NCBI GenBank assembly: GCA_013398295.1
Contig: VZSF01000978.1
Coordinates: 1 to 64,000, forward strand
Origin: Chionis minor
Lineage: Eukaryota; Chordata; Aves; Charadriiformes; Chionididae
DNA: 64,000 nucleotides
Reading direction: 5' to 3'
Both the position numbers and the translations under genes were made by a program. The notes under the pieces were generated by a model that had not been told where the DNA came from, did no database searches, and worked only from the letters and a program-made list of their open reading frames with translations. This document shows positions 23,501-36,100 of this stretch, one piece after another (the first letter of the stretch is position 1; every line of letters begins with the position of its first letter).

Positions 23501-26500
23501 AAGCATCATTAGGGTTTAAATAGAGTTTGATGAAAACACGGAGCACCCCAAGGATCAATTTTCACCACGGGCAGCTGCAGCATGAGGCATTAATTCTTCA
23601 CCCTCTCTGGTGACAGGAGAAACGCGGGGAGCTGTAGGCACAAATAACATTAGACTTCTAGTGTGTATTTTGCTTTTCATGCCTGCAATTAAATGCTTGC
23701 TTTACTTCCTGTTGTTTAAAAGTGTATTTATTCTTTCGCACTGCAAGAAAAACCTCCTGTATTTTTTTTAATTTGCACTGGGGACACGTTTGAAGGCCCA
23801 TATTGTAGACTCAGCAAGTGGCAGGGCAGCCGCCAAACCTTGCTTCCTTTGTTGATTTCTTGATGATTTAAGACCTATTTTCAGCAGCTGATCCCCGTTT
23901 CCCCCCCTGCCTTTTTGCTTGGTAACTACCATTTTAACAACATGGTGTTTGTGCAGTGCCTTGGAAGCAAGTATTGAGCTTTTAAACCTAAGACAGGGAA
24001 TAGAATAGGAAAAGCAGCACTAAAATCACCGACACGCCGTGGCTTTTCGAGCCACATGGCAGAACCCTTGCCTTCTTGCAGAATACGATTTAGACTGCTA
24101 GTCTTTTATTTCACACGTAGCTAAAATTACTTGCATGTTTCTGATATCTGTGTTGGTTACCTTCCCAAGCGCAAAGGTTGAAATTATTCTCAGAAGCTAC
24201 AGAAGTTAGTAAAAAAAATAAAAAAATTACACAAAACCTGTATTGTTGGTGTACATTGTTCAGATTTTTACTGGCTTTGCCCATAGGGACAAACCCTATT
24301 GCTTCAAAATACAAACAGGAAAAGATACAGCCTGATCAATGGTTTATTTAGGTGCAGGCTTCCTTCAGAAAAGGAGAATACACTTCCCCCCTGCTGACAC
24401 TACAATGCAAATTAAACTAAGATGTGGTGCAAAAAATACATGCAATGCCATCAGCGTGATTATCCTCTCTGTTCTGGGTAACAAGAGTCTTTCCTCAGAA
24501 TTATTCTGCTGTGGAGAACTCAGTACTTAGCTTAATAAGTCAGAAACAGTTTCTGCTGATTATTTTTACAGCAAATTATTCTGTATTTAATGTAGGCCCC
24601 TAAGACACCAGCACACACCTTTGCTGCCTTGTTAAAACATAAACCTCAAACTTGCTAAAAACAGCAGTTACTAGTCAGGATGAAACAAAATTGTCCCGGA
24701 ACATTACAGACACCTGAAAATAAAAACTGAAAGGGAGATGACTTAAGCGATTTTCAGTAACATTTAAGAAGTAAGAAACAGTGTAACCTTTGGGTTTAAT
24801 GAGCGTTACAATACATCAATTACAGAGACATAAATAATTTAAGGCAAGAGCGTTCAGTGGCAGTCAGTTTGGTCACAGACTTCATTTGCTTCGCAGGGCA
24901 GGGACAGCACCCTGTAATTAAGTCATGGTCAGAAGCCGTGTCCAAAGCTCGTTACCTCCTTGCAGCACGCCTTTCTCACAGAGCTGGAAGGGTGAGAAAC
25001 TCCCCTTCGCCGCCGACAGCGAGGACACTACCCCTTCCCCTGTGCATCGCTGCCGCGTGGACGTGGCATTAGAAACGTACTTCAGGCCTGCGGGGGTGAC
25101 CCTCACACGCTGCTGCTACGGGTTTCTACCGCCTCCCTGTCTGCTACGGCTACTGACACAGGAGGAGGAGAAGGATGTGCAAGTAGCAGTCCCAACTCAC
25201 CAGTTAAACGGGTTTTTAACCTTTCCTAACCCCCCTCCTCGTATTAGGGGGCACTGCTCGATGCAGACTAACCAGACCCATTCCCCTCTTTCCTAGGTAA
25301 GAAGTCTTTTTGTGTAAAACCACCCCAAATAAGACTTCGGGTCCCGCACTTCATTGCTACACCTCGTCTCCCAACCGGTTCACCAAAAGTGCTTATCGCC
25401 GCAAGCGCCAGAGAGGACGACGGGAAGGAAAACACAAAGAGAAACCCACCTAGTGAGGGTCCAGCAACACGCAGGAGATCTGTGCTAATTCTAGCAACCA
25501 TTTCTTCTCAAAAACTGACTCAAGTCTACTCCATATATGAACAGGAGGATGTTCGAGGACACTGACGATACTGCAAACGTTGCTGATGCGGCAAAGGAAA
25601 CGTGGTGATCAACAAAGCAATGACCAGCACAAGAGAAAAAGCAACAAAAGCCAAACTACATACAACATTGTTAACTTTTATTTATACTTCCAGCTGTTTG
25701 TCCAGTCTTCCCAGCAAGTTCACAAAAAGCCTAACTTTGAATTTGAAAGATTTGGTGTTACTTCTAGCGCAGTGGATTACGTATGCAGATGAGTAACAGT
25801 GAGTTATTGACTGTTAAGTTTGCACTTTAAGGACGTTTGGAAAATTGCGCATCAATGGGGCTTAGTAACTAGAAACTTACTGCATGCTTTCCATCAAAAT
25901 TATGACAGAGCAGAATTCAGGCTTTTCGATACGTTCATAACATTGCTATTTTTCTCCTACATTCTCTGGTTCTCTTAAACCAAAGAAACGAGCCTAGGTC
26001 TGACTGCTCATTTTAATTGCATGTATCGCATAATAGGAAAGAAAGCATTGAAAGTCTCATTGCCACTAAATTGGCCACAATGGATATTATCATAAAAACA
26101 GGAGATAACAGAAATAACTCCAATTTATTAGATTGCAACTTTTGTGGCTAGCTTAAATGCCTTCAACACATACGTGATTTGATACAAAATAATTCAAACT
26201 AGTAGTATTTATATGGTAATCCTCCTCCTGGAGAGAAGAGTTCACGCATTTCCATGGTATTCCTCCCAGTACCCCATTAGTAGTGCTAACACCCGCAATA
26301 TATTCTTCTGAAAACTATCAGGAAGGGCTCCATGAAATATTGTACAGGTCAAAGAGTGCAGAGTGGCTTTGAAATGAAGAAAATGTTCATTCAGTGTAAG
26401 AAAAATGCCTTTTACTCTAATCTGAAGATTGACAGCCTTGCAGACTTCACCTCAAACACAAACAATTCAGTTTCTCATCTTTTCTACCTTTTCTTTTTTT

Positions 26501-27789
26501 TTTTTAAATTAAAAATACTACCAGTTGCAGCATGACGTAAAATTAGACTGAAACCATCAATTCATTTCCATATATGCTAGTGAAACATTAGTGAAACTAT
26601 TGAATTTAACAGAAGGAATTGCTAGTTTAGGCTTTTTATATCCTCAAAGTCTTTTCTTACATGATTTCTAAAACTCTTAGTCCTTTCATAATAAAGCAGT
26701 CCTTTGTCCAAAATTACAAGGGCTGAGGTGAAGGATGTCTTTTTGGTTGAAAACGCATACTAATTCTGAAGAGTGGACCTTCTTTTGAAACATTTTGCAA
26801 TTGCTAGCCTTTGAACTACGGTAACTTCTTAAAAGATCAAAAAAACCCCCAAACTAGTGCCACTTGGACAATCAGGTATTTAAAGCAAACCCTGTGTTCG
26901 TGGGGCAATCAGTACAACACTGAATCAAACGCAAGGTTATAAAATGTAAGATTCCAGGAACCAACTTGAGGGTTTGGTTTTTACCTTTTGTAGATGTTAG
27001 AGATTGTTTCTATCAGATTTTGAACACTATGAGAACAAATGTTTTTCATTAGCCACCCTCCTCCTCCCACCCCATTCACAACAGTCAGCTTATTCCTCAC
27101 TATGTGTATGTGGCTTTGACTTTTACCTGAAGAAATGCAGATGTGAGATCATCCCAGTATACCATTCAGTCCTTTAAGGTTATGGTTTTGCTACTGACAT
27201 AAAACCACGACCCTCCACAGCTGCTCTAAGTCTTGGTTTGCATACAAAAGCCTAACGCAACGCCTCCGCCGAGGGAAGTCGGGCTCAGACCTTTGGAGCC
27301 ATTTACAACCCTCAGATAATGCAGTGAGAGTCACAAGGAAGTGGCTCACAGGACAAAATATGTCCCCCTCCTGCGTAGATTTGCAATAAGGTTTCTGATT
27401 TTGTTTGCAGATTCATTTCCAGCCAAGAACTTCAGTATTAAACTAAAATTTTGCCTATGAACTAGCTAAAAACCCCTGTAGTTTCTAGGGGCAAACTATT
27501 TGCATAATTCTTAATTATTAAGCTTCACTGCTCAAAATCCATCTACATTTCCAAAGTGGACATTCCCCTGGCAAGCACTATTTTTAAAGTAAAATAATAA
27601 GTTTTAGAAAGAGCAGGAGAATGCTGCCAATTGAGTGATTTGGTGAGACTCCATTGCATAAGCAGATAGTGGTGCTACAGTGAATAATTTCAAATTAAAC
27701 AGTTTCTAGTGCGACTGTATCATCGGCATACTATTCATATAGTTCCTTATATTTAGCAGAAGTAGGGCACATTTTCCACATGCCATTTT
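23501..27789. other. AT-rich intergenic flank downstream of BABAM2
   Basis: Composition shifts to AT-rich with few CpG, apart from a patch at about 24.9-25.5 kb. No coding gene or clear repeat seen. If BABAM2 cleavage occurs further left than 27.8 kb, part of this could be 3' UTR. Confidence 0.5.
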
Positions 27790-27810
27790 TAAGCAACATA
27801 CACTGTTAAT

Positions 27811-27816
27811 TTTATT
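27811..27816 (-). terminator. Candidate canonical poly(A) signal (AATAAA) for BABAM2
   Basis: The plus strand reads TTTATT, which is AATAAA on the gene strand. It lies about 1.13 kb past the stop codon. The next 45 bases on the gene strand contain GT-rich stretches (GTGTATGTTG, then GTGGAAAATGTG), as expected of a downstream cleavage-stimulating element. It is the first canonical hexamer I found after the stop. Use of the site is inferred, not shown. Confidence 0.4.
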
Positions 27817-28512
27817 CCTTACTGGAAAGTACCCTGGTCTATTTACAAATTAATTTGGGAAGTGACATCGTGACAGTTAGCCCCGACTGGTGTGTCTGAC
27901 ACAAGCGTGGAAGAAAGGATGAATCGGTGGGATTTTGCATTTGGCAGTTCAGAATTAGGGGAGGTAATGTTTCCAGTTATATACACTTAAAATTATTTCT
28001 GAGAAGACATGTTTAACTCAAGCATTAAGCTGAATGCCTATAGCCCTACATTATTTCATCAGTTATTTTCCAAGACATCATTCATTCCTTTGTTGAAAGT
28101 TTGCTTCTTCGCAGTATTTATCTTACCTCAAAAAATTACAGGTCTACGAAAGAGCTGTATTTTGTTATACTGATTTATATAACTAGTTCCTTGAGCACTG
28201 GTACTAAAGAAGTAGAACTTTTTCATAGCGGCAAGGGGAGTTCATTAGAAAAACAAATTGTACAACTGGAAATAAAAACAAAGCATAAAAGCACAGCATT
28301 TCATATAAGATGAGCTTTCAACTGAAACATTAAAAAAAAACCCCTCCAACACCCTGCCGTATAAATATCAGACCAACTTGAAAGGCACTGAGAACTGAAC
28401 TGCGCAACTCATATCCATACCTGTGAGAACAACAACCACAGTGAGATGCAAACCTCCAAGGCAGAATACGGCACGGTACAGTCCATTAGGCATTCTTGGT
28501 ACATACGGCAGT

Positions 28513-28518
28513 TTTATA
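28513..28518 (-). terminator. Possible variant poly(A) signal (TATAAA) for BABAM2
   Basis: TATAAA on the gene strand, about 430 bases past the stop codon. This is a known but weaker variant of the poly(A) hexamer. Downstream sequence is only moderately GT-rich. It is listed because it would produce a shorter 3' UTR. Confidence 0.2.
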
Positions 28519-28947
28519 TTTTCTTAGGATAAGCTGGAAATGTTAACTAAATATACAAATTACATTGTATTTCCGTGAAAAAAAAGCAAATCCAATTTAC
28601 ACCACCTGAAGGCGAGGAAACAAGGCATAACATACAGGACATTGTTGGCACAAGAAAATGTCGTCACATCAAAATACGCCCTTTTAAATCTAATCCAGTA
28701 GATATATAAAGGAATGGTGGTGGCAGAGGCAAAAGGACAGGATGAATATCAAATATGCAGTTTTAAGCATGCTTAAAAGTGAGGTCTTTGTCTCAGAATT
28801 CTGACAAAAGCTGAAGCTACCAAAACCATTTCAGAGGCAAGAAAGCACCTATTGAGACAGTCCAACCCATTTCCAGGCATTCTTCTTGTGGGCTGACATG
28901 CGCAGGCTGAAGGATCTGTCCAGTATCACCTCCGCGCCCGAGGCTGC

Positions 28948-29011
28948 CTAAAGCTTCCCATTAGCAAACGCTGCCTCCTGGAACTGAGGGACAAATGTTT
29001 TGAAATATGCC
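28948..29011 (-). CDS. BABAM2: BABAM2 (BRE/BRCC45) last coding exon with stop codon
   Basis: On the minus strand the acceptor is a pyrimidine run ending CACTAG (AG at 29012-29013). The first base completes the lysine codon split with the exon at 47882-48035. Twenty codons follow ([10 protein letters not shown], then [10 protein letters not shown]) and a TAG stop at 28948-28950. The 64 bp fit exactly: 1 base, 20 codons, stop. This is the known C-terminus of BABAM2, ending in the conserved GKL, so the annotated protein end is complete. The segment forms the end of the second UEV-like domain and the short tail after it, part of the region that contacts MERIT40 in BRISC and BRCA1-A. The exon continues into the 3' UTR toward lower coordinates. 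No frameshift or substitution suggesting loss of function is seen. Confidence 0.97.
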
Positions 29012-30098
29012 CTAGTGAAAAAAAGAAAACACATGGTTAGGCAAGAGTAAATCTGGAACATGCTGTGTGCGTGTATGTAACCAAGGTTTTAACAGAGAAG
29101 CATGATGTTACCACGCTCAGTCCGTTATTAGAGCTATAAATGGGTAGTGTTTTTCTTAGAAGTTTTTAGTACACAGCAGATCCACACACTTCACCTTTCT
29201 ATACCCAGCAGTAGTACTTTCTTCAGTGTCCTCACCACTAACCTCTTAATGTGGTCAACATCAGCCACTTGATGCTGCAAGAAGAGCGTGACGGAGCTTT
29301 CATATTCCATCCAATGCAAAGCTCCAGAGACAAACTCTGTTACGCACTGGAAAATAAACCTTTGAATGGCTGTAAAAGTGAGAAACACTTAGATGAGCCA
29401 CAAGTGTGGCTGCGCCATTGCCTGCAGCATTTACAGCTGGGACTTCTTGATGCAGTTCATGTTCACCATGTTCTGGGCATAAAATGGTTTTTTCCCCTAT
29501 GTTGAAGAACGTGTCACATATGGTACTAAAGGCCCAAAGACAGGTCAATGGAGCAGGAAAATCGTGAAGAGAAGTCAGAGTACGTGCAAGAGATAAGCTC
29601 TTTACCTCCCTCCTTACAGAAACCTTGACGCAATACAGAGCCACTGTTGATGGCAGTAGTTTACATAAGATGTAGTGAACAAATACTAACCCTTTGGATG
29701 AACTGTAATTCTTTTTCTTAGACTTTGAAAGTCAGAACATTATTCTATAAATTTAAGATGTGCTTTGTATATTTTGGATCTTAGTCTATCTTCTTTACAA
29801 AGAATCGAGTGACTCATAAATCCGTAAAATGAGCTGAACTTAAGAAGCCAAAATTGAGTTTGAACCGTACCTTTGAGTTTATTACACTGAAACAGACAAC
29901 CATGTATTAAACATATTTTATGTGTCCCAATGATACCCTTTATTTGCAAGTTGCATAGAAGCTGCTTCATCATTCTGACTACCACTTTCTGCACTGAACT
30001 TTCACTTTCTCTACTTTTTTTAAAATTTTGTTTTCTGTTTGTATCACTGGTCTTTATAAATTTCTATGCAAGGAGAACCTCTTCCTGTTCTTCCCACC

Positions 30099-30113
30099 AA
30101 AAAAAAAAAAAAN
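30099..30113. repeat. 14-base A homopolymer ending in an undetermined base
   Basis: Fourteen A followed by N, then AAGTGAG. It lies about 1.1 kb inside the last BABAM2 intron. It is likely a sequencing-length ambiguity. Confidence 0.85.
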
Positions 30114-33100
30114 AAGTGAGAATAGCTGCAATTATGTTCATTATGTTACTGAACTCTGCTGGTGTACCTCCTGAAACAAATATACACCGATCATCTCCAC
30201 AATCATGATACATATTTCATAATTTGGGTAGAAGCTTTGGCATTTACCAAACACCAATCATACCTCCTCACATTTAAAAACATTGCAAGATCACAAAAGA
30301 GAACGCTCCCCTCTCTTTGTGAAGTTGTGCCTGGCAAATTAATTAACAGATAGCTGCAGTCAGCTTTTGTAGAAAAGCTGTAAACACACATGAGATGCCG
30401 TCCAAAGGTTAAGAGAGCAATAGAAAGTAAAAGCATTTCTGGACTGAGGAGCTGAGGCCAGAAACGGAAAAGAAAAGCAGCAAAACCAGTACACACATTT
30501 TACAGCATACACAGATTGTGCTGTGTATTTACAGAACGCGCTCTGATTTATTGAATCAAAGTTCAGAAAGCAGCCCTCATAATTATGCCCACAAAACTGA
30601 TTGTTCATCCTGGCACCCATGCATACATAAACAAGCTGGGAAGGTATGCCTCTCATCTGATCTTAACAGTTGAATGCCATTTCTGTATTTGTGTGTTTAT
30701 AGCATACATTTGAAATTGTAGCCTATGTATGTCCCGGTCAGCTCTATGTCATTTTGCTAGCTCAAGGACTATCGCTCGCACACTGTCAATGCCAGGATCT
30801 ATCATCCTTTTATTTGTCCTTGCATTATCTGTCCTAACATTTAATTACATTTCCTCTCCTTGCTTATTTTAAGTAGCTTCTTCCTTCCCCTTTGATAGCT
30901 TCTCTGCAGACTCTTCTTCCACGCATATGCTCTTCTTACTGACTTGATGTACGTTACTTAAAACTTCCCTCTTCCGAAACTGTAAAAATTCATAATCATT
31001 AAATGGGAAGTATTAAAGCAGAAGTATTTTCCTACCTTGTGTTTCTCTTCTGAAGCACCCCCCTTTTAGCATTTCTGTGCTTTGTATTAAAACCACACTT
31101 ACAGCATTGTATTTCAATGACTTTTCTGGTAGGTAAATTCCAGAATGAATGCTTCTGATACCACATACACCCTCCCCACACCATCTTTATCTACACCAGC
31201 ATCCTTTCTTTTCACTGATCTCTGCAGCAGAGCTTGTATCCTTCGCTGCAAAACTAAATCTAACACCTCCCTACGTTCTGATCAGATGTACTATTTCAAA
31301 GAGGATGTTATTTCACTGGTAGTTCATATGAACCTCTTGGAGATGTTCCATACACTACAAAAATTCCATTAGTACTTCATGATTTGTAAATGTCTACTTT
31401 TTTCTTTCCATACTTTAAAGTACATGCTTCAGTTTGCCCTTATCATTTGTGGTCTTGGCCGGACTGAAGCACATATAGTACCACATGTTTATCTGGGATA
31501 TGCTCCTCCATTTCTGCCCCTCTCCCACGCACCCTGGGTATCTGAGATGAAAGAAATTTTGGAAATAACATTTGGATAATTATGGTTCATCACACAACAC
31601 ACACACAAAATAAATTACCCCTCCCCGCCCCAAACCAAACAAGACCCTGCAAAGAAATCCAACAACACAATAGGACTTGATCGAACTTTATCACCTACAG
31701 CACATTTAAGAGACTGAAAAGCAAAGATGTGGAAGTGGGAGAAGGGATGTTGAACTGCTTTGATATTAACGAACACTGCATATAGGGAGGGAATGGCAAG
31801 TGTTAGTGTATAAAAGTAAAAAGACTTACTTTGTATGAAGGAGCAGAACAGACAGCAAAGACATTACACATTACTAGAGCTTGCTGGAATTATTTTTTTT
31901 AAAATCACAAGACTTTTTCAATGGAAAATTATGTTTTTACCAAGTTGCATGCATTTATATGGAAACACTACTGAGTTTTTATCATGAAAAGAAGGAAAAG
32001 AATGAGGTACTTCAGTTTTGCCTGATCTGAGAAGAGATTTTCTGGTTTGTAGAGCTGAGCCTAAACAATCAGTTTGATACTAACCTCCTTATCTGCGGTC
32101 CAGCATCTCAGAGATGATATATCTAGTCACACAGACAAGGCCCTGGTGCCTCATGGGAGTTGTAAGTATAAACATAACAGCAGAAGCAGTCTCTTCGAAG
32201 GACCCAGTCCTTTGGATGGGATGAATCCTTAAAATTTCTGCTTCCAGGAGGCATTGCGCTACTGCTAGCAGATGCATTATAGTGTCACATTAACTGCATT
32301 TTTTTCACACGTTCTAAGCAAAATTTTTTTTAGAACTTTTTCTTTTCATCTGATGTAGGACAAAACCATATGTTAAAATATTTGAATTTCCTCTGAAATG
32401 GAAATTCTGACTTTTTTTCTCTCCTGCAGAGAATCCCAGTAAGGAGGAACAGAACAAGCACCAGTTACTGGCCGAGTAAGTTTCATCTATCAACCAACTG
32501 GCATTAAGGTCAAAGCATACATGTTTCCACACAAACAGGACAACTGATTACATAAAAAAAACTTTAAAAGAAATACAAAATATTCTGAAAGACATTAGTC
32601 TGCTACAGACTGAATGGCAAGGGCCTTTTTCACATGAAATACCGTTCCTTTTAGAAAGATTTTGAAATGATAGAAACACTCATACTCCAGCATCCTGCAC
32701 ATACTGGCAGAGAGAAATCATGAATGTAAATCTGAACATTGGAAAAAGATTTATTTCTCATCCCCTATTCACACAAATTTACACCCTCAGTAACTTTGAT
32801 CTGTGTTACACCACAGGAATTCACATAAAAATTGCTCAATTTTTTGTTTCAGACACTTGCCACCTGATACTTTCAAGTACCTCAGAAGTGTTTTCAAATT
32901 ATTATTTTTATATCCACTACATACAATTTTCAGCTCTACAGAACTCTTACTAAAAAAAAAAAATAATTAAAAATCAGTAATTTGAGTACCTGCTGAATTG
33001 CACTGGAGATGCAGAAAGCTAACTTGATCTATGGTTTCTCTAGGCTGTGTCATATGGCAGAAATCAGTTTTCGATCAATGCTTTTTCTCCTGTCTGGGAA

Positions 33101-36100
33101 ACACGGGGTTCCTTCTTTCTCCTGCTTTACCATGTTCTCAGTGGGTCTGTGTCACGCTGAGCTTACACCAAGCTCAGAAGAACCGCATAAAACGCCCCTT
33201 CAAGCAGAGAGAAACTGGTTTGTACAATGTCCACGGATATTCTTTACGTGAGTGTTGACTACAATGGCTCTGCATCCCTCTCGTGACGGTTTAGATCTTA
33301 GCTTAAAGAGTGTGTAAAGAGTTGCTTTCTATTCAGCTTAGAGTGGGTGCCAATCTTCACTCGCATACAGGCACATGCCTAACTCTTTGTGGAGCGTAGT
33401 TTCTTACTGTAAGAACCTATTGTTTTTTGTTTGTTTGTTTTTGTTCCCTCAAATGGTCATTTTCCAAGTTCAAGGTAGCAAGTTGTGGGGTTTCTATGGA
33501 AATTTATCTTCAGCACTCCACAAAACAACACATTTCGCTGCTGTTAACCACTATATACATTTGATATACTACACTGAATTTCAGGTGCTACACTCAAGGA
33601 CATCTGCTGAGAGTAAAGCACTTCTCTTTCCTTCACCTTATTATCCAGTGGAAAGAAAGTCTTGCTATTGCAAATGGTAAGTATCTAAAAGAAGGTAGAA
33701 TTGGATCACTCGTTGTTTACATGTTTTCTAGTGACATAAAAGACTGATTGTGGTACAAGGTCTCCAGAAGCCCATACATGTCTAAATCCCAGGGTGTCGG
33801 TTTGCAGTGCTTAAAATATACTTGACTCGGAATTCACCCGCTTTTGTGAAATTTCGTTCCGATTGTAATGTTTTTTCCAGTTTAACTTAGTGCTGGGTTT
33901 TTAAAATCTGCATTGACCATTCGATAATACTTTTTGCCTTCAGACTGCTATGCTGAAAATCTGCAAAGATTTTAAATTATGTAGCTGTGACCTCCCATCA
34001 AACAACGCTTCACATATTTTTATGGTGAAAGCATTCCAAAACTGTAACGCACTTATTTTCTGCTGCTGTTTTTGTTTGACCGGTGCCAACTATACAATGG
34101 TGTTCTGGTTACCGCTCATTGTGTAATAAAGTTAGAAGAGTTGTCTAGGTGTTTCTATTTCTCTTAAAATCTTCATGTGGTTAATTTGGAGCAGAACACA
34201 GAGTTTCAAACTCTGCAAGGAAAGAAGTATACAAAAAGCCATACCAAGGAGATTTCTGCTTTTTGTGCCTGGGACAAGGACATTCATCATGGGGTGATGA
34301 ATCATCTTCCTAAGTCATTCACAAAATAGATTCCCCTTAAACTCCTCTGCTCAAGAGCGCCAAGCTTTTCAGCACGCTGATCTCAATTTCGTCCATGCTA
34401 GCCCTATTTGCACTCATATGTTTTATGTGTTTCAAGATGTGGGAATTTCAAGTGCCTTTTCCATCAAGAGATGATTTGAGGAAAAAGAAGGGGATGAAGT
34501 CATCTCGATGGTCCACATCAAGTACAGACTTAGCTGTATAGCAACATGTCTATTACCAGCATGGTGTATTCTGTCCTTGCACATTCTTTACTGACAAATG
34601 AAAGGCCTTGAACTGAAATCTTGATCTTTTCACAAAGACACATGGGCTCTCATTACTTTTTCTCACCATATCACGCGCGTGTATTGTGTTCCTTCTCATC
34701 AGGAGGCAGCCTCAGGCTATTGTACTTGGATTTTTCCTACTATTGGCTTTGAGAGGAAACTTTAATCTTAAATACTACCCATTATTTCAATATTTAAATT
34801 CATTCTTGTAAAATGTTTTAGTATCTTCTGTGACTATGGTTTAATATTGAAAGTATTAGGCTCTAATTATAGTGTATTCAAAATCATAGTCGCTAGTATA
34901 TTTGATAAATACAGCCCTTTCTTCCTAGTCTAAGGAAGGCATACAGGAAAATGTGAGGTTCTTTTCCTCAGACTTTCCAAGCTAATCCATCTGACTTGGG
35001 CAGACACCCCTGTAACTGTGGGGATCTCTGAACAGTTCTACATAACCCTTCCAAGTCTTGTGGTGTAGAGCCTGTACAGGTGTAGGACACCTTTCTCCTC
35101 AGCAGTCCTCTGCTGTCTTATATGTCCAGTAGGTTAATGCTGAATTTGTCTGAATGTTCTGAAAATGCTGTTATTTACCCTGGGACTGAGGTGAGGACTG
35201 AACTGTACCCCTTTCAGCTGAGTATTCCAGGCATTTGACCCAACTGCTGTACGTTTCTTTTAGAGGAGCTGTAACTCTAGGATTTGCATTATTTTGCATC
35301 CTGTATTTCTTTCCTCCTGTACCCTAAAGGAACTGTGCAAGGGCATCTACAAGTTTCTTCAAATCCAGTCCAGAGATGACTGATCTTCATAAATTAGCTG
35401 GAATAGCAATGTTCTTCCCTCTTCCAATTAAATTAGGTGAAAACAGGAACTAAGAAGGGCGTAGGTCATAAAGGACAGCCTGAGGCTTCTTGAGGTCTTT
35501 GACCTATTCCTCCTGGACTAGTATTATTATGCTGACACCTGGCAATAAAATCTTGTTATATAAATTATTTCAATGGCATAGCCATATTAGAATTATAAAA
35601 GAGCTTCTCCAGGCTTTATCAACGTCACCTGATTACTCACTTTTTGAAGTAGCAAGTATTTTTGCACAGAGCACACATACATATGTAGCGTGCCTTTGTA
35701 TTTTTTTGTTCCTGTTGCAACTTGTTTTGACACAATGAAAACTTGTTTTGAAAATACTGAACACCTACAACAATCCCCTTTTGGGTGCCAGACAAGAGGA
35801 TTTGTCCTCCTGTGACTACACAGGCACAGCCAGCTGGTTTGCTTCATGGAACCCCTAATAATTCATCTCCTGCACAGCAGATATTTACCATAACTTTCCA
35901 AACTCTAGGATTTGCTGTTTGTTTATAACAGAACACAATTTAAAGATGCCAACCTTTCTTTTTTTTTATATATATAATTGCTTTCTTTTTAAATTCCATT
36001 TGTTGGTAGCTATCTAATTCAACATGATTAGTGCTAATTAACAAAAGGAACTTAAAACTAATAAACTGTTCCATTAACTCCACTAGTAGGTTTGTATTTA

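Larger units (their letters stand above)
27790..28947 (-). other. BABAM2: BABAM2 3' untranslated region (left end uncertain)
   Basis: This is the sequence transcribed after the BABAM2 stop codon. It is AT-rich with no coding frame of interest. The left end is inferred from the nearest canonical poly(A) signal on the minus strand at 27811-27816. That gives a UTR of about 1.15 kb. A non-canonical TATAAA signal at 28513-28518 would give a shorter UTR of about 0.45 kb. RNA 3'-end data would decide. Confidence 0.45.

Noticed and set aside
29300..29644. Overlapping open frames on both strands close to the last BABAM2 exon
   Set aside because: The BABAM2 exons at 28948-29011 and 47882-48035 join in phase without it, and no family is recognisable.
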